A stretch of DNA of 12,951 bases from an uncultured Clostridia bacterium. GTDB taxonomy: Bacteria; Bacillota; Clostridia; Christensenellales; Borkfalkiaceae. A program made the translations under genes and the position numbers. The stretch lies in the NCBI GenBank assembly GCA_904501815.1, contig CAJGCN010000030.1:1-12951 (forward strand), read 5' to 3'. Below, piece by piece: positions 6,484 through 12,951 of this stretch (positions are counted from its first letter, which is position 1; each line of letters starts with the position of its first letter). The notes beneath the pieces are model-generated. The model saw nothing but the letters and a program-made list of their open reading frames with translations. It did not search any database and was not told the DNA's origin.

Positions 6484-7959
6484 TTATTCTTCTCGTAAGG
6501 GAAAGACGACGTAGAACGTACTGCCTTTGCCTACTTCGCTTTTTACGCCGAATTTAAAGCCGTGTAGCTCTAAAATAATTTTCACAATCGAAAGACCTAA
6601 TCCCGTGCCTTTCACGGGGCGTTTATGCATTTCCGAAGAACGGTAATAACGTTGCCAAATCGTAGGCAATTCTTCTTCGGGTATCCCTGCGCCCGTATCC
6701 GAAACGGCAAAATACGCCGTCGTTTCCGAACTCTTTTTCACTTGCACCAACACTTTTTTATCTTCACCCGTATAATTCACGGCGTTGCCTATTAAATTAT
6801 AGAGTACTTGACCGATTTTATGTTCGTCTGCTTCCGTCCATACCCCGTCGTCAATTTCCGCGCGTAAGTCAAAGCCCTGCGTTTCTTGTAAATACGCAAA
6901 CCGTTCCAAAATCTCGTAAGTATATGCCGATAAATCGAACTTCGTAGGTTTCAGCTCGTTAATCCCTGCGCGGAGCTTGGACAAATCGAGCAAGTCTTCC
7001 ACGAGCGAAGTCAGCCTGTCCGCTTCGTCGATAATCACTTGCACGTGCTTATTGCGTTTTTCGGGATTATCCCCCGAAATTTCCTTAATCATAGACGAAT
7101 ACGCCTTAATCATAGTCAGCGGGGTTTTAAAATCGTGCGAAACGTTAGCAATCAGTTCTTTTTGCATACGGTCGGCTTTAAAAATCTCGTCGCGCGCAAA
7201 ATTCAACGTGTTGGCAAGCTCGACCATTTCGCTACCGTAATCTCCACCGCGAAAGTCCACGCCGAAATCCCCCGCAGCGAACAGTTTTGCCTTTTCCGTC
7301 ATTTCGGTAATCGGTTTTGTCAGCCAGCCCGAAATCCCACTCGACACCGCAAACGTCAGCAATAATACGAAAATTGCGGTCATTACCGTTTTCAAAACCA
7401 TTTGGTGGGCTACGCTATCCAAAATTTCCATCGTTTCGTAGACGTACAAATACCCTTCCGCGCCAAAATACGAAAGGCGTACGGCGTAGATATACTCGTT
7501 TTCCGTTTGGAGAACGACGGGACCGTTTTCATTGCCGAGTTTTTTATCCAAAAGCTTAGCGATTTTCGCATACGACAAATCGTCGCCGTAGTCGTCTTTG
7601 GGGCAAAGCAGTTTACCTTCTTTATCGAAAATCAACGCCCCGACGTCGTTCACACGCGAAAGATAACGAAGATATGCGTGATACTCTTTTTCGCTAAGGG
7701 GTGGCGTATTCGGTTGCATAGTCGCTTCAATCGACAACGTAATTTGCTTACCCTTTTGAATTACGTTGCGTTGAATTTCTTGGGTATGCGTTTCGACGAG
7801 CGTAAAGTGCTGAGAAAACCCGAAAATAAGTACGATTAAAAGCGCAACGGCAGAAAACGCAGCCCAGAGTAAGAAGAAGATACTCGTACTGCGTTGTTTT
7901 CGTTTATAACGGCGTTGTTTTTTTTGTTTCGGCTTTTTCAAGTCTTTGTCTTTTGCCAT
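6484..7959 (-). CDS. membrane sensor histidine kinase (HAMP, HisKA, HATPase)
   Basis: A 491-residue EnvZ/PhoR-type sensor kinase. It has a very basic N-terminal tail (1-23), membrane segment 1 at about 26-48, an extracellular sensor region of about 140 residues (49-188), and membrane segment 2 at about 189-212. HAMP spans about 212-264. The dimerisation/phosphoacceptor domain has H275 in SHDFKTP. The ATPase domain carries N392 (N box), DTGAGIP at 421-427 (G1) and KGTGLGLS at 450-457 (G2). All key residues are intact. It follows its response regulator by 64 bases, a gap that includes a degenerate piece of the hairpin-chain repeat, and should autophosphorylate and pass phosphate to that regulator. 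The ribosome binding site (AGGGG, seven bases upstream) is moderate. The signal sensed cannot be read from the sequence. Confidence 0.95.
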   Translation of the reverse strand: MAKDKDLKKPKQKKQRRYKRKQRSTSIFFLLWAAFSAVALLIVLIFGFSQHFTLVETHTQEIQRNVIQKGKQITLSIEATMQPNTPPLSEKEYHAYLRYLSRVNDVGALIFDKEGKLLCPKDDYGDDLSYAKIAKLLDKKLGNENGPVVLQTENEYIYAVRLSYFGAEGYLYVYETMEILDSVAHQMVLKTVMTAIFVLLLTFAVSSGISGWLTKPITEMTEKAKLFAAGDFGVDFRGGDYGSEMVELANTLNFARDEIFKADRMQKELIANVSHDFKTPLTMIKAYSSMIKEISGDNPEKRNKHVQVIIDEADRLTSLVEDLLDLSKLRAGINELKPTKFDLSAYTYEILERFAYLQETQGFDLRAEIDDGVWTEADEHKIGQVLYNLIGNAVNYTGEDKKVLVQVKKSSETTAYFAVSDTGAGIPEEELPTIWQRYYRSSEMHKRPVKGTGLGLSIVKIILELHGFKFGVKSEVGKGSTFYVVFPLREE

Positions 7960-7971
7960 AACCTAACCCCT

Positions 7972-7994
7972 ACACGGGTCAAGGGCGTTGTCCC
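7972..7994 (-). repeat. degenerate end fragment of the hairpin-chain repeat (copy D)
   Basis: On the minus strand this reads GGGACAACGCCCTTGACCC followed by GTGT. It matches the last 24 bases of the full element except for one missing T and one substitution. It lies between the response regulator and the kinase, and its end runs into the kinase ribosome binding site. It is short, so relationship by descent is likely but not proven. Confidence 0.5.
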
Positions 7995-8023
7995 ACAACC
8001 CACTAGCAAGCGCAGAAATCTGC

Positions 8024-8689
8024 CTACGCTTCGAATTTATACCCAAGCCCGCGCAACGTGACGATAAATTTCCTGTATTCCTTTAAATTCCCGCGCAACA
8101 TTTTAATATGCGTGTCTACCGTTCTGTCGTCCCCGAAGAAATCAAATCCCCATACGTCGTACAACAGCTTCTCGCGCGTGAGCGCAATGCCTTTGTTGCG
8201 TATCAGATAGAATAACAGCTCGTATTCTTTAGGGGTCAGCTCGGCTTTTTCGCCGTCTACGTATACGTTTCGACCCGCCATATCCACTTCTAAACCTTCG
8301 AATTTCAGCGTGCCGTCCACGACTCCAACGCCTGCGTGGCGTTTGGTGACGGCGTTAATCCGCGCCATCACTTCTTTGGGCGAAAAGGGCTTCGTCACGT
8401 AATCGTCTACGCCAAGTTCGAACGCAAAGAGTTTATCGTATTCTTCCCCGCGTGCAGAGAGCATAATCACGGGCACGTCTTTAACTTTCTTAATTTCCTT
8501 AACGGCGGAAAACCCGTCGAGCTTAGGCATCATAATATCCATTAACACCAAGTCGTAATCGTTATCTCTACAAAGCTTGACGGCTTCCATACCGTCTACC
8601 GCTTCAAACGCTTCGTTGCCTTCGAACTCTACGTATTCGCGAAGCACCCCGCGAATCATTTCTTCGTCGTCCACAATCAATATTTTCAT
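8024..8689 (-). CDS. OmpR/PhoB-family response regulator
   Basis: A 221-residue two-domain regulator. The receiver domain (1-115) has the acidic pocket D7/D8, phosphoacceptor D51, switch S78 and K100. The C-terminal winged-helix DNA-binding domain (about 125-221) contains ELTPKEYELL and the RTVDTHI recognition-helix region. I place the start at 8689 (MKILIVDDEE) because the longer frame to 8698 leaves only two bases after the AGGGAG ribosome binding site. It is the first gene of the pair with the sensor kinase. Two promoter candidates lie upstream and there is a leader of at least 35 bases. The target genes are unknown; the export module immediately upstream is a candidate by position only. 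Confidence 0.95.
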   Translation of the reverse strand: MKILIVDDEEMIRGVLREYVEFEGNEAFEAVDGMEAVKLCRDNDYDLVLMDIMMPKLDGFSAVKEIKKVKDVPVIMLSARGEEYDKLFAFELGVDDYVTKPFSPKEVMARINAVTKRHAGVGVVDGTLKFEGLEVDMAGRNVYVDGEKAELTPKEYELLFYLIRNKGIALTREKLLYDVWGFDFFGDDRTVDTHIKMLRGNLKEYRKFIVTLRGLGYKFEA

Positions 8690-8699
8690 AAATAGCATT

Positions 8700-8705
8700 C
8701 TCCCT
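8700..8705 (-). promoter_or_regulatory. ribosome binding site fixing the start of the response regulator
   Basis: AGGGAG on the minus strand lies 10 bases before the ATG at 8689 and only one to two bases before the alternative ATG at 8698, which favours the shorter protein. Confidence 0.7.
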
Positions 8706-8732
8706 TTCTTTTTATCGGTAGTTTAAACCTTA

Positions 8733-8760
8733 CGTATACAATATAACCAAATTTTGTCAA
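8733..8760 (-). promoter_or_regulatory. proximal promoter candidate of the two-component operon
   Basis: A perfect TTGACA (8760-8755) is followed after 16 bases by TATACG (8738-8733). The -35 box is excellent and the -10 box matches 4/6. This could be a second start point or an activator-dependent promoter. Confidence 0.5.
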
Positions 8761-8815
8761 ACTTACAACATATCCGCGTGAAAAATAGGTGAAATTTTTT
8801 CATATTCTTACATAC

Positions 8816-8844
8816 AGTATACCACGCACGTTCATTTTTGTCAA
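8816..8844 (-). promoter_or_regulatory. distal sigma-A promoter of the two-component operon
   Basis: A perfect TTGACA (8844-8839) is separated by 17 bases from TATACT (8821-8816), a 5/6 -10 box. It is one of the best promoter matches in the window. The -35 box begins 12 bases from the border of the hairpin-chain repeat copy A. Confidence 0.8.
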
Positions 8845-8855
8845 GTTTCCTATTT

Positions 8856-9072
8856 GGAAATCCAAAAACTCAGTTTTTGGCGGGTGTGGGCAGAGCCCAC
8901 GAATTAACGGACTTTTACTAGGAAAGCTTTGCTTTCCGTCTTTTCGCGGCTTTGCCACGCAATCGCCCAAAGGGCGAAAATAGCGCAAAACTGCGTTTTG
9001 CTTTCCTGTGTCCGTTTATGCAGGGCTTCGCCCCTGTCCCCCACAAGGGACAACGTCCCTTGACCCTTGTTT
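8856..9072 (+). repeat. hairpin-chain repeat, copy A (217 bp, full length)
   Basis: Eight consecutive short-loop hairpins fill this stretch: 8862-8880, 8886-8900, 8921-8937, 8945-8959, 8963-8977, 8985-9001, 9021-9036 and 9045-9061. Stems are 5-8 bp, and seven of the eight have loops of three bases. It aligns along its whole length with the reverse complement of 12107-12322, at roughly 80% identity by hand, with two exact blocks of about 34 bases. Short open frames that cross it do not look like real proteins. It occupies the space between the terminator of the TasA-like gene and the promoter of the response regulator. Confidence 0.85.
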
Positions 9073-9090
9073 AAAAAAAGGTTTAAACCC

Positions 9091-9131
9091 AAAAAATAAG
9101 AAAGATTTAGAGCCAGCTCTAAATCTTTCTT
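9091..9131 (-). terminator. strong intrinsic terminator of the DUF5305/TasA-like operon
   Basis: AAGAAAGATTTAGAGC (9098-9113) and its perfect complement (9116-9131) form a stem of up to 16 bp with a very short loop. On the minus strand it is followed by a run of six T (9096-9091). It begins 6 bases after the stop codon of the TasA-like gene. Confidence 0.9.
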
Positions 9132-9137
9132 ACGTTC

Positions 9138-10223
9138 TTATCTTTCTTCTGCAGGGATCGCCGCAACGATTCTTTCAATGTTCGCGCCCTTCGCAATTCC
9201 GTAATACGCCACCGCCGTTTCCCACGTATCCGTATCAAAGGAATTTTTACCCCAGCCACCGCTATAATTGTTCGGCTCTGCTACCCCTTCGTACATTTGT
9301 CCGATTTGATACCACTCCCCGTCGCCGTTTTTGGTAAACACGCAAGCAAAAACTTCTACCGTTCTTGCAAACCACGAAAGGGAATCAAAGTCAACCGCCG
9401 TCATATAGATAGTCATTTCGTTTCCGTTCTCGTCGCCCGTTGCGGAATTACCGTCAAGATTTTCCCGTTTAATAAGCGCCGTCACGTTCGTATCCACACC
9501 GCTGATATTCAAGGTCAAATAATTCTTCCCGTCTACCGTGAACAGCTCGTTTAAGAGTTTGGTATCGTCACTCGACGCCCCGACCACGTTCCCGACGTAA
9601 GAAGCGTTATGTCTATTCCCGCTATAATCGTCCATTTGTTGAATCAATTTCGTAAACGACTCGTTCGTATTCAAAATTTGCTTAAATTGTCCCGTCGCAT
9701 TCGTGACCGCAATATCTGGCACGAAATCAGCGTGCGGTACGAACTCGAAATTCAACACCGAATGAAGAACCGTATCCGTAATCGTAGAAGTATTTACGTA
9801 ATAAAATTCCAAAACAAAAGTCAGCGTTGCCCCGCCGTCTATTTCCGTGCCTTTTTTCAAATTTTCCAGCCCGTAATGAATATTTTGATTATCAAACAAG
9901 CCTTCCCCGTCCATGTGCTTTACCGCGTTAAAAACGTATACATACGGCGAATTATTATACACCGAAATTTCTATCGTTGCCACCGAATTTGAGTCTGTTC
10001 CTAAATTCGTCGTAGAATTAAGCACCGTACCCGCATAGCTGTTCACGGCGATTTTCCCGTCGCTCGGTTCTTTTACGTCGTAAATAAATACGCCGTCTTT
10101 TGGCGTGACGTCCACCGTACCGATAATATTCAGCGTGTCGGAAAGTTGCGCGTAGCCGATAGTCGTTCCCAAAACGGAAACGGAAAGAGCGGTCGCAATG
10201 AAAAATTTCGCCAATCCGTTCAT
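9138..10223 (-). CDS. secreted protein with SipW-dependent (TasA/camelysin-like) signal peptide
   Basis: This 361-residue protein has an N-terminal hydrophobic leader (about 7-24) ending G-Y-A at 23-25, followed at once by QLSDTLNIIGTVDV. That is the typical junction of precursors processed by SipW-type signal peptidases; cleavage after A25 is likely. The mature part is rich in Asn, Thr, Asp and beta-prone residues and lacks cysteines in most of its length, as expected for a surface or matrix beta-sandwich protein. No LPxTG anchor or C-terminal membrane helix is seen, so it is either released or assembled. It follows the DUF5305 gene by 42 bases, has a strong AAGGAGG ribosome binding site (about nine bases from the ATG) and ends at a strong terminator, all suggesting high expression. 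Fibre formation like TasA is inference; sequence similarity beyond the leader was not established. Confidence 0.85.
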   Translation of the reverse strand: MNGLAKFFIATALSVSVLGTTIGYAQLSDTLNIIGTVDVTPKDGVFIYDVKEPSDGKIAVNSYAGTVLNSTTNLGTDSNSVATIEISVYNNSPYVYVFNAVKHMDGEGLFDNQNIHYGLENLKKGTEIDGGATLTFVLEFYYVNTSTITDTVLHSVLNFEFVPHADFVPDIAVTNATGQFKQILNTNESFTKLIQQMDDYSGNRHNASYVGNVVGASSDDTKLLNELFTVDGKNYLTLNISGVDTNVTALIKRENLDGNSATGDENGNEMTIYMTAVDFDSLSWFARTVEVFACVFTKNGDGEWYQIGQMYEGVAEPNNYSGGWGKNSFDTDTWETAVAYYGIAKGANIERIVAAIPAEER

Positions 10224-10265
10224 TGATACCGCCCTCCTTTTTAATCGTGTTTTTTCGTTTGTTTC

Positions 10266-12065
10266 TTACGCCGTTTCGATTTTTATCAAATTGTTTTTCA
10301 AAAGCGTGGTTTTCGATTTCTTCGGGATCGCCGTCGGCTTCACCGTCAACTTCTCGTTCTTCAAGCCTTCCGCTTCAAACAGTTCCGTCAACAGCTCTAT
10401 CGCGTATTTCACCTTTCTCTCCGACGTAATCCGCATCAGCATCGGCGTACCTTCGTAGCGTTTCAAACCCGAAACGTCTTTCGCGTGGTATTTCGCATCC
10501 GCGCCGATCGGGTCTTTCGCAAACGCAACCACGAGCTTATTCGCCCTAAACGAAATAGACGCAAACAGTTTCCGACCTTTATGCACGCGTTCCCGTTTCC
10601 AGCTCCGCGAAAGCTTCGCCCCGCCGTACGCACGAACGAAATCGGCAATTTGTTTATAATACCCTTTCACTTCTTCGTCGGAAAGAATCAACCGCGCTTC
10701 GAAGCTGTAATCCATTCTCGGCCCGAAATTATACCCGCTTTCCGCTTCGCCATCGCCCGTTTCTTCCGTCGGCTCTTCCGCTTGGGGTTCTATTTCCGCA
10801 ACCTGCTCTATCGGCTCAGCCTGTTCAACGCTTTCCGTTTGCGCAATCTCTTGCGTTAATTCTTCTTTGGGTTCTTCCGCCTTTGCAATCGAAACTTCTT
10901 CTTCGCCATTTTCTTGCGCAGGCGTAGGCGTAGGCGCGCTTTCTTCCTTAAATACTTCCGACCCGTTCTTATCGTCGGAATCTCTATATAATTCGTCGTA
11001 GTTATCGACTTTGACTTCAAACGTATACAAAATCTTCGTGTTCGTCGGGATAAAGAACACGGTACGCGTTTGGTCCTTGTTTTCGCTCATTAAAATAGGC
11101 GACTGAATCGTATCACGAATGGCAAGCATTTCGCCAAACGAATCGACCGCCAAAAGCTGATACCCAGCCGTATCAAACCCGTTGTTGATTTTTTGCACGT
11201 ACGAACGGTAATTCGAAACGAGTTTTTTGACCTTAATGGTATAGTTGATATCGGCGTTTCTCGTTGCCAAAACGAACGCAACGAACCCTAAAAGCAACCC
11301 TGCTTCCACCGCCGAAACGGTAATTAACGCCGTTTTAAACCCGTCTTTATCAAACCCGCTGTCGCAAGCAAGCACCTTACCGTTCCCCGTCGGCACGGTC
11401 GAAGTCATTTTCACTTCCATCGTTTTCACCGCAACGGGAATATGTAAAGACACGACGTAGTTATTTCTGCTCTTTTCCTTAAAATCCTTGCACGAGCCGA
11501 TTACCGTGATATTCATATTCAAGGCAAGCGTTGCCGTCGAATCGGGCAATCCGTAGGTATCCATAAAGGTTTTCGCAAGCTCGTTATAGGTAGCGTAATC
11601 AACTTCGATATGCTCGGAAATATTCAGCGTACTGCTGTCCGTTCTTGCGGTTTTGGGCGCAAGCAACTCATACGGTTTTTCAAAAATCGTCTTCTTCGTA
11701 TGGTTATCCACAATCGTCATCTGCCCGATTACACCGTAGGTATATTCGTAGCGCGCGTTTTTGGAATCCATTTTCAACGCATACGAAAAATCCGCCTGTA
11801 CCTGCTCGATTAACGAAACGACGTACGCCTGATTTGCATCTTGCAAGTCGTCTTCGTAGAAATCGTTTTCCTTATACTTTACCTTATAATCCACCGCGCT
11901 TTTTTCCGAATAGGAAATATACACGGTTTCAGTCAACCGCCCGTAAGCGATAAACGAGCCGATAAGCCCTAACGCGACCACGACCAAAACGACAGCCCAA
12001 GCCACGAGCCATCTTTTTCTTTTCTTTTTATATTCCGCTCTTTTTTTCTTTTCGGCGTCTGACAT
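10266..12065 (-). CDS. DUF5305 membrane protein with C-terminal cytoplasmic fusion domain
   Basis: A 599-residue two-pass protein. Basic N-terminus (5-18), membrane helix 1 at about 19-42, extracellular DUF5305 region at 43-245 (SYSEKSAVDYKV...KENDFYEDD is the typical start), and membrane helix 2 at about 246-267. A cytoplasmic region (275-355) follows, as in other clostridial members. An acidic low-complexity linker (about 372-442, rich in Glu, Ala, Pro, Gln) leads to a basic alpha/beta domain at 450-570 (SFEARLILSDEEVK...KYHAKDVS...VKYAIELL). That last domain resembles a stand-alone uncharacterised Firmicutes domain I have seen attached to other proteins; it has no name I can give. DUF5305 genes commonly neighbour SipW-type peptidases, as here. 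The start has AGGAG five bases upstream. Role in export is inferred only from context. Confidence 0.85.
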   Translation of the reverse strand: MSDAEKKKRAEYKKKRKRWLVAWAVVLVVVALGLIGSFIAYGRLTETVYISYSEKSAVDYKVKYKENDFYEDDLQDANQAYVVSLIEQVQADFSYALKMDSKNARYEYTYGVIGQMTIVDNHTKKTIFEKPYELLAPKTARTDSSTLNISEHIEVDYATYNELAKTFMDTYGLPDSTATLALNMNITVIGSCKDFKEKSRNNYVVSLHIPVAVKTMEVKMTSTVPTGNGKVLACDSGFDKDGFKTALITVSAVEAGLLLGFVAFVLATRNADINYTIKVKKLVSNYRSYVQKINNGFDTAGYQLLAVDSFGEMLAIRDTIQSPILMSENKDQTRTVFFIPTNTKILYTFEVKVDNYDELYRDSDDKNGSEVFKEESAPTPTPAQENGEEEVSIAKAEEPKEELTQEIAQTESVEQAEPIEQVAEIEPQAEEPTEETGDGEAESGYNFGPRMDYSFEARLILSDEEVKGYYKQIADFVRAYGGAKLSRSWKRERVHKGRKLFASISFRANKLVVAFAKDPIGADAKYHAKDVSGLKRYEGTPMLMRITSERKVKYAIELLTELFEAEGLKNEKLTVKPTAIPKKSKTTLLKNNLIKIETA

Positions 12066-12091
12066 ATTAACTCCTTTTTTGTCGTAAACGT

Positions 12092-12119
12092 AAAATAAAC
12101 GTTCTCAAACAAGGGTCAA
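12092..12119 (-). promoter_or_regulatory. weak promoter candidate formed by the repeat end, upstream of DUF5305
   Basis: The end of repeat copy B supplies TTGACC (12119-12114), a 5/6 -35 box. TATTTT (12097-12092) follows after 16 bases, a 4/6 -10 box, and the DUF5305 ATG is 27 bases beyond. The match is modest and may be chance. Confidence 0.3.
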
Positions 12120-12322
12120 GGGACGTTGTCCCTTGTGGGGTGCAGGGGTGAAACCCCGCATTCCTTAGCCCAAGTGAAGCAACCGCAGGTTGCGCTATTT
12201 TCGCCCTTTGGGCGATTGCGTGGCTGTGCCACGAAAAGACGGAAAGCTCTGCTTTCCTTTTTGAAGTCCGTTTTTTCGTGGGCTCTGCCCACACCCGCCA
12301 GAAACTGAGTTTCTGGACTTCC
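12107..12322 (-). repeat. hairpin-chain repeat, copy B (216 bp, full length)
   Basis: This is the inverted counterpart of copy A, lying between the signal peptidase stop and the DUF5305 start. On the minus strand it begins GGAAGTCCAGAAACTCAG and ends TTGACCCTTGTTT. All eight hairpins are present. Stem 1 (CCAGAAAC/GTTTCTGG), stem 6 (GCAACC/GGTTGC) and stem 7 (GGGGT/ACCCC) differ from the other copies by paired changes. The length matches copy A within one base. It nearly fills the 281-base intergenic space, which otherwise holds only the DUF5305 ribosome binding site. Confidence 0.85.
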
Positions 12323-12346
12323 TAACGCTTGTCGCCACGGCTATTG

Positions 12347-12951
12347 TTAAAACAATTCTCTTAACCAGATCGTTAAATATCCGAAATACGGTATTTTTAC
12401 GTTTGCAACGCCTATAATCGACTCAGCGGTGATATACCCTGAGTCTTTGCTTTCGTTGGCATCCCCTTTCGTATAATATCGGGTTTGCCCGTTTATGTGT
12501 TCAATCTCCACCACGCGGTGGATAAGTCTTGACGTGCCTTTCATAAACACCAAAACGTCGCCGACCTTTATCGGTTCGCCGTCGTAGTCTTCGTAAAAAA
12601 CCGCGTCCCCCTTGTTGTATTCCCCCGTCATACTCTCCGAACCAACAACGAGCATTCCCCCGCCGAATTGATTAGAAGTAATCGCTACGATTCCTGTGAG
12701 TATCAGCGCAAACGCGCCCCAGCCAACGTATCCCCACTTACTTTTACGTTTCGTCGCATATAACGGTTTTCTTTCATACAATAAATCAATAAACCAATAA
12801 ATGAATAACGGCAAAATGAGTTTCGCAAACGCCATTAGAGAATCAGGAATCAGCGAAACGACAGGAATTATCGGCGCGTAAAGCGTGGTAATCAGCCGAT
12901 AGGCAATATTCGGTTTTGCACCGTATCGTTTAGATAAGTAATGATAGGTCA
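12347..12951 (-). CDS. sipW: SipW-type signal peptidase I (S26B), 5' end outside the window
   Basis: A membrane peptidase that removes signal peptides from exported proteins. About 200 residues are visible and the frame stays open to the window edge, so the ATG at 12835 is probably internal. The nucleophile is the Ser of S-M-T-G-E-Y-N-K-G-D. The His in L-I-H-R-V replaces the Lys of the usual bacterial enzyme, and the third conserved block is T-K-G-D-A-N. This Ser-His type is the ER/archaeal/SipW class. Upstream of the catalytic part are a basic loop, a membrane helix (just before the nucleophile) and at least one more hydrophobic segment. Together with the extra upstream frame they suggest a long form with several N-terminal helices. 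It heads the module whose probable substrate is the TasA-like protein; copy B of the repeat separates it from the DUF5305 gene. Confidence 0.9.
   Translation of the reverse strand, partial: TYHYLSKRYGAKPNIAYRLITTLYAPIIPVVSLIPDSLMAFAKLILPLFIYWFIDLLYERKPLYATKRKSKWGYVGWGAFALILTGIVAITSNQFGGGMLVVGSESMTGEYNKGDAVFYEDYDGEPIKVGDVLVFMKGTSRLIHRVVEIEHINGQTRYYTKGDANESKDSGYITAESIIGVANVKIPYFGYLTIWLRELF

Noticed and set aside
8856..9072. CRISPR array or integron attC-like array
   Set aside because: The units are not regularly spaced identical repeats with unique spacers, and no cas or integrase gene is present; the hairpins differ from one another.
8800..9092. Several overlapping 60-64 codon open frames on both strands
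   Set aside because: They run through the hairpin-chain repeat and its flanks; frames arise from the palindromes and show no protein family features.
12067..12308. Open frames of 60-75 codons across repeat copy B
   Set aside because: Same reason as for copy A: they are translations of the repeat, with no ribosome binding sites.
12347..12835. Complete 162-residue signal peptidase starting at 12835
   Set aside because: The reading frame continues without a stop to the window edge and encodes further membrane-type residues, so the gene is treated as partial.

Overview
All eleven protein genes lie on the minus strand, so transcription runs from high to low coordinates. The protein set points to an uncultured, gut-type member of the Clostridia: a J-domain/DUF5685 cluster, the small P-loop 'PilT-like' protein, an OmpR-type two-component pair, and a SipW-type signal peptidase with a clostridial DUF5305 protein. 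Promoters are consensus sigma-A type and several ribosome binding sites are strong purine-rich ones. The order (Christensenellales or similar) is a guess from family resemblance only.

Layout, in transcription order from the right. (1) 12951-9138 is an export module: a 5'-truncated SipW-type signal peptidase, a two-membrane-segment DUF5305 protein with an unusual C-terminal fusion, and a secreted protein with a SipW-dependent (TasA/camelysin-like) leader, ending at a strong intrinsic terminator. (2) 8839-6484 is a response regulator and sensor histidine kinase behind one excellent and one weaker promoter, ending at a hairpin terminator at 6221-6248. (3) 6169-5667 is a single small P-loop NTPase gene with its own promoter. 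(4) 5503-3983 is threonine synthase, with a structured leader. (5) 3875-156 is a probable operon behind an extended -10 promoter: DUF5685 protein, degenerate J-domain protein, small membrane protein, and RlmD-type 23S rRNA uracil methyltransferase.

The most striking non-coding content is a roughly 217-bp repeat made of eight consecutive short-loop hairpins. Two near-full copies (8856-9072 and 12107-12322) sit in inverted orientation around the DUF5305 plus TasA-like gene pair. A half copy lies at 2807-2892 and a degenerate end fragment at 7972-7994. The copies differ by paired (compensatory) changes within stems, so base pairing appears to have been conserved. A second, unrelated palindromic repeat lies at 6282-6393, next to a third at 6401-6457. 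A 14/16 match to the Firmicutes parS sequence lies just downstream of threonine synthase.

Expected joint working: the signal peptidase would process the TasA-like precursor at the membrane, with the DUF5305 protein as a membrane partner of unknown role. The two-component pair is adjacent but has its own promoters, and nothing visible ties it to the export module.
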